Positions 56,620 through 64,000 of a DNA stretch of 64,000 bases are shown here, one piece after another (position 1 is the stretch's first letter; each line of letters opens with the position of its first letter). The position numbers were made by a program, and so were the translations under genes. Below the pieces are notes generated by a model. That model was not told the origin of the DNA. It searched no databases and saw only the letters and a list, made by a program, of their open reading frames with translations. The DNA comes from Centrapalus pauciflorus (lineage: Eukaryota > Streptophyta > Magnoliopsida > Asterales > Asteraceae): assembly GCA_020465985.1 (NCBI GenBank), contig JAANYP010000825.1, positions 517,501-581,500 of the forward strand, written 5' to 3'.

Positions 56620-57702
56620 TGTTAGTGTATCCTGTGTAACGATAGCAGTCTAAGTATAGACAATATTTTGTAAAAGTCAATATGCTCATTATTGCATATT
56701 ATCAAGTGTTTGATATATGTTTGTTATATGTTTGATCATATATGTTTGATATTGATTGTATGTATGTTTGAACTTAGTGTAATGTGTTACAATAAGTTCA
56801 AACATAAGTTCAAAGATAAGTTCAAACATAAGTTCAAAGCATAGGATTCGAATTTGTGGAGGACAAGTTCGAAAGGCCTTGGGCTTATTCGAACTTGTCC
56901 TAGGCAAATTCGAACCAGATGTTATAATTAAGGGTTAATTCGTTTAGTTAACTAGTTTTTGCAGAAGATTACTCAGAGCTTAAGCAAAGGCGATCTCGAA
57001 CTTGCAAGTGTCAGAGAGTTTGTTCTTGGAGAGAATCATGTATCGGGACGTTCAGTTTGTTTAGGAAATATTCTAAGTATGTCAAGCTGTTAGTTAGATT
57101 TCTTAGACTGTTAGTAGATTTTCTGTGTAAGTACAAAGTTCAAGCTGTTAGTTGAATAAGTTCGAGCTGCTAGTTCAAAAGTTCAAGTTGCCAGTGTTAA
57201 AGCTCAAGCTGCTCAACAGATAGACTTCAAGCTGCTCAACAGCTCAATAAACAGAAAGTGCTGATATTCAGGAAAAGATATATTTTGAAGATTCAAGCAT
57301 ATCTACTATCAGAGAAATCAGAGTTTTTCAAGGAAACAAATCAGGAAGCAATATATATACATAGAATAGGTTTTCTATTGTAAGTCTGCACGTACAAGTT
57401 TATCCAGTTGTATTAGATTAAGTTTTCATAAGCCTCTAAGGTTGTAAAACCCTAAGAACAATCTGTGTTCTTCGTCTAATCAAACAGATTAGAGGTGATT
57501 GTAATCATTGAGTTTGGCAATACAAATGACATTTGATTATTGATTGTGTTTATGTGTTTATTTGTTTTGAAAGCTTTTCTTAAAACAGTTAAGTGTTATT
57601 CCGCAAACTTCTTAATTGGACTTTGATTCAATATAAGGTTATTGGTTTAAACTCTGATTAGTTCAAACCTGTTAATCTTAGGTACTAATTTTGATCTTGA
57701 CA
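56620..57702 (+). repeat. 5' LTR of copia element E (1083 bp)
   Basis: It starts TGTTAGTGTATCC where the RT of D stops and ends TTGACA before the primer site. It contains a 12-bp tandem repeat (ataagttcaaac and ataagttcaaag, about 56790-56840) and a run of ~22-bp CAAGCTGYTAGTT units (about 57090-57250). Its right two-thirds match the element F LTR in inverse orientation. Confidence 0.85.
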
Positions 57703-57704
57703 AG

Positions 57705-57718
57705 TGGTATCATAGCCA
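57705..57718 (+). other. Primer binding site of element E (tRNA-iMet type)
   Basis: TGGTATCATAGCCA has one mismatch from the initiator methionine tRNA complement and starts 2 bp after the LTR end. Confidence 0.85.
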
Positions 57719-57777
57719 CAAGTTTTTCTTTGTTTTCAAACTCAGAAGCTTTCCTTTAAAATTTTTAGTTTTCTGCA

Positions 57778-58664
57778 ATGGAATTTGAAAACAGTAGTAG
57801 TGGATCTGGGCAAGGACTCAAAGTGCCTATGCTCAAACCCACTGAGTTTGAGATGTGGAAACTCATGATTCAACAGCACATTCAATTTATTGATTATGCC
57901 ATATGGGAAGCTGTTGAATTTCCTCCTGTAGTTGATCCTGAACTTGATGCTGAGGGCAAACCCATAAAAACTCCTCCAAAAAATGAACTTGAAAGAAAGG
58001 CTAGAATGAATGAAGTGAAAGCTCTTACACTTCTTCAGATAGCCATTCCTAATGCTTATCAACACCAGTTTAAAAAGTTTTACACTGCTCATTCTCTTTG
58101 GATTGCTTTAGAGAAAACATTTGCTGGCAATGCTAGCACCAAGAGAAATCAAAAGGATCTCTTGAAACAGCAGTATGAGAACTTTTCTGGTGGCAAGAAT
58201 GAAAACCTTACTCAAATATTTGACAGGTTTAACAAACTGATAGGTGAATTGGAGAGTGCCAAAGTCAGCTTGGATCAAGATGAAGTAAACAGAAAATTTC
58301 TTAGATCTCTTGGAGATGAGTGGACAGTCTATGCTGCACAGTGGAGAACCAAAGATACTCTTGATGAAATAGAGTTGGATGATCTTTACAACAGTCTGAG
58401 AGTGTTTGAAACTGAGATTGAAACTAAAAAGAAATCCTTTACTTATAATCATAACACTGCTCTACTGTCATCTGAAGAATCTAACTGTTGTGATTCCTTT
58501 TCAGGTGCAGATGCTACCTCTACTGAAGTTCATTATGATGCTTTTGTTGCCAGTGATGGACTGTTTGCTCTAAATGCTGAAGATTTAGAACAGATCCATC
58601 CAGATGATCTAGAGGAGATGGACTTGAAATGGCAGCATGCAATGTTAACCATAAGGGCTAAAAG
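57778..58664 (+). pseudogene. Element E: copia gag, truncated before the zinc finger
   Basis: The open frame starts MEFENSSSGSG and shows the UBN2-type gag layout: KPTEFEMWKLMIQQHIQF, then SLWIALEKTFAG, KQQYENFSGGKNENLTQIFDRF and FLRSLGDEWTVYAAQW. The product would form the capsid shell of the retroelement particle. The frame is cut at 58664 by the LTR of element F just after KWQHAMLTIRAKS, where the CCHC finger would follow; the last three codons before the stop come from that LTR. The gag segment itself has no internal stop. Confidence 0.85.
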
Positions 58665-59354
58665 TGTCAGGATCTAAAACTTATGAAAATTATGAATAAC
58701 CAAGATTAACTGATTTGAATTTATCAGAGTATAAATCAATAATCTTGCTTTGAATCAAAGTTTAATTAAGAAGTTTGCGGAATAACACTTAATTATTTTG
58801 ACAAAAACTTTCAGAATCAATAATAGCATAAAACATAAGAAGTAATCAAGACTGTTTGTATTGCTGAATTCACTGATTACAATCACCTCTAATCTGTTTT
58901 GATTAGACGAAGAACACAAACTGTTCTTAGGGTTTTACAACCTTAGAGGCTTAAGAAAACTTGAACAATAAAGCAATTACAGACTCAAAATATGCAGAAA
59001 ACTCTTATTCTATGCGTATATCTTCTATACAATCTTCTGTCTATTTATATTGCTTTATGGACGTGTTTCCTTGAAGGACTATGACTTCTCTGATAGTAGA
59101 TATGCTGGAATCTTCTTGTAGATATCTTCCCTGAAAATCAGCACATTCTGTTTATGAAACTGTTGAGCAGCTTGAATGACTTGGCAGCATGAACTGAGCA
59201 GCTTGAGTTATTTTGCTCTGGCAGCTTGAACTTTTATACTGGCAGCTCGAGTTTCTTCAACTAGCAGCATGAACTTTGTACTTACACAGAAATTCTACTA
59301 ACAGTATGAGAAGTCTAACTAACAGCTTGAGTATACTTAAACTATTTCCCAACA
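58665..59354 (-). repeat. 3' LTR of element F (690 bp)
   Basis: On the minus strand it starts TGTTGGGAAATAG at 59354 and ends GATCCTGACA at 58665. CAAGCTGCT-type motifs recur at 59160-59330. It is related to the element E LTR but lacks about 390 bp at its start. Confidence 0.9.
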
Positions 59355-59370
59355 ATCTCCCCCTAACTTA
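59355..59370 (-). other. Polypurine tract of element F
   Basis: The minus strand reads TAAGTTAGGGGGAGAT immediately before the LTR. Confidence 0.9.
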
Positions 59371-59455
59371 AATTCTTTATACAAGACTTTAAGTTCTATA
59401 CAAATAAGGAAATGAAAAAGTAAACTGTTATTTACAAACCAAGGCTTTCAAAAAC

Positions 59456-62272
59456 TTACAATTGTGCAAGCTTCTGATCTATAGCCTTCAAAAATTCTCT
59501 CTTCATCTCTTCTTTATCACAAGATATCCTAACTGATTTTATTTGAAGCAGCATATCTTTTGAAAAATTATAAAACTCGAGATTGAAGAAAATACCAAAT
59601 CCATCTTTGAATTGAATTCTGTAGGTTCTGGATTTGACAAAAATATGTACTTCCTTGATCTGCTTCCCTTTCTTCTCAGCATCTTCCACTTCTTTTCTTG
59701 CAAATTCAGCATCAGCAACTGAACTTAGATCTCTGATGAGTTGTTTTACTTGTGGAAGATCAGATCTGACTTGAGAAACAGACCCTATGTGGTACATCTT
59801 TATTAGTTCATCCCTGGTCAGCTTATGGACCATCTGCCAGAATGTATCATACTCCTCTTCTGGTCCAGATTCTCTCCTTATCACAAACTTGACCCTTATA
59901 TTTCTTTCATCCAATGACTTAGCAAACCAGTAGTTGATTTCTGGCTTTGTGAAGTCATGTTGATCAATCAACTTTTCTATTTCCATAGCTTTTTGCAAAT
60001 GGTGCTGAAAGATCACCCTCTTAACAGATGATGGAACAGAAACAGTAGGTTGATCAGTGGGAGCAGGTGCACTGGCAGCTTCAGTTTGGACTGGTTTTGT
60101 TGATGGTTGGACTGATTGGGACGGTTGAACTTTTGGTACTGGCTGAACTGCTGAAGAGACTCTTGTTTTCTTTCTTTTCTCCATTTCTTTATCATGTATT
60201 TCCTGCAGCCTTTCAGTACTCATGGACTGAGCAATTTTCTTTGGAATGTCTGCTGCAACGGCAAAATTGATCAAGAATCTTCTATTTTCAGCCTTGGTAT
60301 GCCCAGTTGGCATCTTCCTCTTCCTTTCACCTTGCTTGACCACAAACCCTCTTAGGTAATCTCCTAAGGTTTCATCATCTTGCATTGGGGCATGGGTTTG
60401 CTGGTCTAAGGCCTGATCTTGTTCTTCTGCTAACTTTCTGGCAATCTCAGCATCAAAGGCAATCTGGGCTTCTCTGGTAGAAAATTTGTGCTTTGGAGAC
60501 TCAATCAGAATACCCTTGCCCTTATCTTTTGTAGCAGAAGATGTAGGTTGGACTGAACTGGATGGAGCTTGAATGCCTTCTCTTATAACAACTCCAGTTG
60601 CTCTTGTAGAAGCAGCTTGAGTTTCTAGGCTAACAGCTTGAGAAGCTGTTGGGACTGCTAGCCTAGAAGATGGAGCTGTTGATGCTGCTTGGACTGTTGG
60701 TGTTGGAGCTGCTTGGACTGGTTCAGGAACTTCCTGATTCTCCCCCTTTTTGGAAGCATTGGTTTGGTCAGAAGGACCTACAACCTTTGCCACATGGGTT
60801 TGAATCAACTGCTCTAGTTTGATGAGCTTATTTCCACAAAGAGTAAACCCTTTGTGTAGATTAGCCAGTTTCTGATTGTGAGCAGCTTCTGCCTGTTTGA
60901 GTGCATGAATTTGTGCCCCCTGTGCAGCAATGATGGACATTTGGTATTCCAACATTGTTACAACAGGTTTCAGCTTTGGATCCGTTAAGAGCATCAGTTG
61001 CAGACTAGTCTCAAGATCAGATAACACCAGGGGTGTTTGTGGTCTATCACTGACATTAACACCAGAAGTAGGAACCTCTGGGCCCCTCTTTTCTTGGTAC
61101 TGGGGACTTCCAGCTCGTGTTTGCACACTTGCTGTTGCCATGGGTGTGGTCTTAGAGATGTTGGCCCTGTCCTGTGCCTCTTGTGCAGAGACATCAGTAG
61201 TGCCAGCCACAGAACCCATATGAACAGTCTCAGAAGAGATGTTCACCTCCTGATTGAGGTTGGGAGTGTCCTCAATTGGTTCCCTTTGGATATTCTGTGC
61301 AGAAGGATCCTCCTGCACAGGGATATATGGCTCTTGTCTAAGGGAGGAGGAGGAAGGAGCTCCTCGTCCCCTTTTCCTTTTATATAAGTATCTGAGTGGG
61401 CGTTTGGGCTGTACAAAAGGATCAGAGGGAATATCTGTATCATGAGGAGTGGGTTGGGGTCCTGGGGTTGAAGCAGTAATGTTGGGCTGTGTCTGCTCAG
61501 GCCCCTCTCCTCTGTTTCTTGTGATGATGTTCATCATTGCAGAGGGCAATGGAGCATCAATGCTGACAAAATTGGCACTTGGCTTTATCAGCCTTTTGAT
61601 TGAAGATAGTGAGTGCCTATGGGAAACATATATCCTCTTATGTAAATTTGAAGAAGTGGTGCAGGTGTGTGCAATTATTTTTGCCAAAAATCGAGGATAC
61701 ATCAAAAATTTCCCATGCTTCAAGCAATGATGCCTTAACATTCCTTGAAAGATCATATTTGAAAAATTAAACTGTTGGCCAGTAGAAAAGCACACTAAGG
61801 CAGTGGCAATATTTGAAGAAAATTCGGACCAACCAGTTCTTTTGGGGCTTAAACATTGCTGAATAATATGCACAAGGTATTTCCATTTAGGAGAAAAATG
61901 TGCTTTCAAGAAAGTAAAAGAATCAGCAGGACCCCTATATCCAATATTTTGAAGACCAAAGTGTAAAGCAGTAAGAGATAGGTCTTTTATACCTGTGGCA
62001 TCTTGAAGATGCAGATGATGTCTGATGGACTCCTCGGTGATATTGATGGTAGTACCATCGATTTTGGAAGTCAGGGTAGGCACTCCATTGATGGTTTGAA
62101 CATAGGCATGATTCCAGAATTGCTCAATATGAGATATGTATATAGTGGGGTTGATATTGAGGGCATAGTGGATATGGGAGTGCCTGAGGAAGTCCATCAT
62201 CTCATGGAACGGTTCAAGGTCAGTGTGTTTCAGGGTGTATGGGAGGCAATTGTGCTCTTTTACGAACTCCAT
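59456..62272 (-). CDS. Element F: intact post-pol ORF, 938 aa, function unknown
   Basis: The N-terminal part (about 1-225) is a helical module with HIHYALNINPTIYISHIEQF, ITEESIRHHLHL and FLMYPRFLAKII. A P/S/T/Q-rich linker with basic patches (RYLYKRKRGRG near 300) follows. A coiled-coil-like segment lies at about 430-500 (QGAQIHALKQAEAAHNQ). Next come a low-complexity stretch and a charged helix (STREAQIAFDAEIARKLAEE near 590). The C-terminal module at about 765-938 includes VIRRESGPEEEYDTFWQMVH and ends KREFLKAIDQKLAQL. The same layout occurs in B and A'. No signal peptide or hydrophobic span is visible, so a secreted or membrane role is unlikely. It lies 347 bp after pol with its own TATA-like box. 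The first ATG was chosen. Confidence 0.85.
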   Translation of the reverse strand: MEFVKEHNCLPYTLKHTDLEPFHEMMDFLRHSHIHYALNINPTIYISHIEQFWNHAYVQTINGVPTLTSKIDGTTINITEESIRHHLHLQDATGIKDLSLTALHFGLQNIGYRGPADSFTFLKAHFSPKWKYLVHIIQQCLSPKRTGWSEFSSNIATALVCFSTGQQFNFSNMIFQGMLRHHCLKHGKFLMYPRFLAKIIAHTCTTSSNLHKRIYVSHRHSLSSIKRLIKPSANFVSIDAPLPSAMMNIITRNRGEGPEQTQPNITASTPGPQPTPHDTDIPSDPFVQPKRPLRYLYKRKRGRGAPSSSSLRQEPYIPVQEDPSAQNIQREPIEDTPNLNQEVNISSETVHMGSVAGTTDVSAQEAQDRANISKTTPMATASVQTRAGSPQYQEKRGPEVPTSGVNVSDRPQTPLVLSDLETSLQLMLLTDPKLKPVVTMLEYQMSIIAAQGAQIHALKQAEAAHNQKLANLHKGFTLCGNKLIKLEQLIQTHVAKVVGPSDQTNASKKGENQEVPEPVQAAPTPTVQAASTAPSSRLAVPTASQAVSLETQAASTRATGVVIREGIQAPSSSVQPTSSATKDKGKGILIESPKHKFSTREAQIAFDAEIARKLAEEQDQALDQQTHAPMQDDETLGDYLRGFVVKQGERKRKMPTGHTKAENRRFLINFAVAADIPKKIAQSMSTERLQEIHDKEMEKRKKTRVSSAVQPVPKVQPSQSVQPSTKPVQTEAASAPAPTDQPTVSVPSSVKRVIFQHHLQKAMEIEKLIDQHDFTKPEINYWFAKSLDERNIRVKFVIRRESGPEEEYDTFWQMVHKLTRDELIKMYHIGSVSQVRSDLPQVKQLIRDLSSVADAEFARKEVEDAEKKGKQIKEVHIFVKSRTYRIQFKDGFGIFFNLEFYNFSKDMLLQIKSVRISCDKEEMKREFLKAIDQKLAQL

Positions 62273-62397
62273 TGGTCAAGAAACGACGGTTTGGGGTTTA
62301 GGGTTTGAAAAGAATGTGTGTATCGTTCAGAGAGAAAGCAGAAGGCCGTGGAAGAAGAATATGTAACTGGTAGTTACAACTGAACGAAACTGGGACC

Positions 62398-62403
62398 TTT
62401 AAA
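62398..62403 (-). promoter_or_regulatory. TATA-like box (TTTAAA) before the element F post-pol ORF
   Basis: TTTAAA sits in the palindromic ACCTTTAAAGGT, about 126 bp upstream of the ORF start, and is followed by TTC- and CT-rich leader sequence. The placement parallels the TATAAATA box of element B. As a single site this is weak evidence. Confidence 0.4.
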
Positions 62404-62574
62404 GGTTTCGAAAAGGTTAGGTCCCGCGCACACATTTGGGAAATTACCTAAATACCCTGCACACTTTGACAGATCAAGTGAAAATAACTAGCAGTCCGAG
62501 AAAATGAACTAGCAGCATGAGAAAAGACTCATGCTGTTAGTGTAAATTTGTGCAGATTTTCAATGGAACAGTGT

Positions 62575-62585
62575 CTCCCCCTTAA
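62575..62585 (-). other. Second PPT-like motif of element F, between pol and the post-pol ORF
   Basis: The minus strand reads TTAAGGGGGAG about 35 bp after the pol stop, similar to the true polypurine tract at 59355-59370. Confidence 0.5.
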
Positions 62586-62619
62586 ATTAGCATATTGAGT
62601 TGATAATAATAAAAATCAA

Positions 62620-64000
62620 TTAATCCATGTTTACCATACCAATGTTTGATATTAGGAAAGTGAACCTTCCTACATCAAAAGGTTTTGTAAATAGATCAGC
62701 TAGCTGATCATCAGTATGTATTTTGGTAACTTGGATTAACTTCTTTTCATTACAATCTCTGATGAAGTGAAATCTGATTTCTATATGCTTGGTTTTTGGG
62801 AATTTCACTGGGTTTTGCACAATGCTAATGGCACTTGAATTGTCAATATAAATAGGAGTGGATAAGAAATTCATACCATAGTCTCTTAGCTGATTTTGAA
62901 TCCACATTACCTGGGAGCAGCAGCTTGCAGCTGCTACGTATTCTGCTTCAGTGGATGATGTGGAGACAGTTGTTTGTTTCTTGCATTGCCAAGAGACCAG
63001 TCTTGCTCCTAAGTATTGACATCCACCAGTTGTGGATTTTCTGTCAATGTTGCAACCACCATAGTCACTGTCAGAATATGCAGTTAGTTCAAAAGGAGAG
63101 TCTTTGGGATACCAGAGGCCTAAATGTGGTTGGCCTTTAAGGTATCTGAAAATTCTCTTAACAGCAACCAAGTGAGAATCCTTTGGTGAACATTGAAACC
63201 TGGCACACACACAGACAGCAAACATTATATCAGGTCTAGAAGATGTTAGATACATGAGAGATCCTATAAGGGATCTGTATAGATGAATGTCCACATCTAT
63301 GCCGTCTTTGTCTGTATGAAGCTGTTTATGAGGATCCATTGGAGTGCTTGCAACCTTTGTGTCTTGATAGCCAAACTTTTCCAGTATGTCTTTGACATAC
63401 TTTGATTGACTTATGAATAGACCAGTAGGCTTCTGTTTGACCTGCAGCCCTAGAAAGAATGTGAGTTCCCCCATTGAACTCATTTGAAACTTTTTGTGCA
63501 TTAGGGCCTCAAAATCTTTGCACAACTTATCATTAGTTGAGCCAAAAATGATGTCATCAACATAGATCTGGACAAGAAGAATCTCAGCTTTGATGGATTT
63601 AGTGAAAAGTGTTTTGTCCAGAGTGCCTCTCTTGAATCCATTCTGTAGAAGATATGATGACAGTGTGTCATACCATGCTCTGGGGGCTTGGTGAAGACCA
63701 TAGAGAGCTTTGTCTAGCTTGTACACCCTGTCTGGATACTTGTAGTCTTCAAAACCAGGAGGTTGACACACATACACTTCCTCTTCAATTGTCCCATACA
63801 AGAAAGCAGACTTAACATCCATTTGATACACTTTAAAGCCTTTGAAACTTGCATATGCTAGAAATAGTCTGATGGCTTCAATTCTTGCTACTGGAGCAAA
63901 GACATCATCATAATCTATTCCTTCTTCTTGAGTGTACCCTTGTGCTACTAGTCTTGCTTTGTTCTTGATGACTATCCCTCTCTCATCCTTCTTGTTTCTG
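62620..64000 (-). CDS. Element F: copia pol, RT C-terminal half and RNase H (partial at window edge)
   Basis: The frame is open from the window edge to the stop at 62620. The edge segment encodes ARLVAQGYTQEEGIDYDD, then YQMDVKSAFLYG. RT continues through LDKALYGLHQAPRAWYD and the intact catalytic motif YVDDIIFGST, and RNase H through SDSDYGGCNIDRKSTTGGC, STEAEYVAAASC and TKHIEIRFHFIRD. The protein ends LISNIGMVNMD. It copies element RNA into cDNA and removes the RNA strand. The apparent start at 63831 is only an internal methionine; protease, integrase and gag would lie beyond 64000. Confidence 0.92.
   Translation of the reverse strand, partial: RNKKDERGIVIKNKARLVAQGYTQEEGIDYDDVFAPVARIEAIRLFLAYASFKGFKVYQMDVKSAFLYGTIEEEVYVCQPPGFEDYKYPDRVYKLDKALYGLHQAPRAWYDTLSSYLLQNGFKRGTLDKTLFTKSIKAEILLVQIYVDDIIFGSTNDKLCKDFEALMHKKFQMSSMGELTFFLGLQVKQKPTGLFISQSKYVKDILEKFGYQDTKVASTPMDPHKQLHTDKDGIDVDIHLYRSLIGSLMYLTSSRPDIMFAVCVCARFQCSPKDSHLVAVKRIFRYLKGQPHLGLWYPKDSPFELTAYSDSDYGGCNIDRKSTTGGCQYLGARLVSWQCKKQTTVSTSSTEAEYVAAASCCSQVMWIQNQLRDYGMNFLSTPIYIDNSSAISIVQNPVKFPKTKHIEIRFHFIRDCNEKKLIQVTKIHTDDQLADLFTKPFDVGRFTFLISNIGMVNMD

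Larger units (their letters stand above)
58665..64000 (-). mobile_element. Copia element F (SIRE-like), 3' two-thirds, extends past the window
   Basis: In minus orientation the order is RT/RNase H, spacer with PPT-like motif, large post-pol ORF, polypurine tract and 3' LTR. All ORFs seen are open. It is inserted in the gag of element E, with AAAAG as the left-hand flank (58660-58664); the matching TSD would lie beyond 64000. Among the copia elements here it is the best preserved. Confidence 0.9.

Noticed and set aside
59456..62272. Envelope gene making element F a retrovirus-like agent
   Set aside because: No signal peptide, transmembrane segment or glycosylation-rich ectodomain is visible; the protein is soluble-looking with charged low-complexity parts.

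Overview
This 64 kb window is plant nuclear DNA. It holds one host gene set in a dense, nested field of transposable elements. The gene's product is a eudicot-type retinoblastoma-related (RBR) protein. The Ty1/copia elements carry a large open reading frame after pol, of a style I associate with Asteraceae repeats; that family assignment is inference, not proof. There are no prokaryotic features, rRNA genes or tRNA genes.

Region 1-6.0 kb is repeat-rich upstream DNA. It holds a minus-oriented LTR ending at 2401, interrupted by a Ty3-type solo LTR (526-1730) with a perfect ACCTA target-site duplication (TSD). A degenerate ~70-bp tandem array follows, then a second solo LTR (2992-4763), and then the RBR promoter and 5' leader with an E2F-type site. 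Region 6.0-12.0 kb is the complete RBR gene: 18 coding exons, 978 residues, every junction in phase, one GC-AG intron and a tRNA-derived SINE in the last intron. From 12.0 to 16.6 kb there is a 3' UTR with a G-quadruplex motif, a hAT-like non-autonomous transposon, and an old chromovirus (LTR plus the pol tail).

Region 16.6-25.0 kb is a young Tekay-like chromovirus on the minus strand, with an intact 1518-residue gag-pol and near-identical LTRs. Its 3' LTR carries a ~510 bp deletion, and its two flanks belong to different elements. Region 25-44.5 kb contains copia element A (plus), its inverted relative A' (minus), and copia element B (minus) nested in A'. Region 44.5-52 kb is old debris with a Harbinger-like element (47132-48906), a MULE-type MITE (50310-50607) and a hairpin MITE. 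Region 52-64 kb is a head-to-tail nest: copia C is cut by Athila/Tat-like D, D by copia E, and E by copia F. F runs off the right edge and looks young, with intact RT, RNase H and post-pol ORF.

The most interesting theme is the post-pol ORF present in three copia families (F: 59456-62272; B: 38311-42502; A and A': 31030-33138 and 33605-36843). All sit between pol and the 3' polypurine tract. They share an N-terminal helical module, a P/S/T/E-rich middle and a C-terminal strand-helix module, and show no signal peptide or membrane span. At least two have a TATA-like box and pyrimidine-rich leader of their own about 100-130 bp before the ATG. This looks like a separately expressed cassette of unknown function rather than an envelope gene. 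In B the whole reading frame has been kept while nine CAG/CAA-type positions became TAG/TAA.
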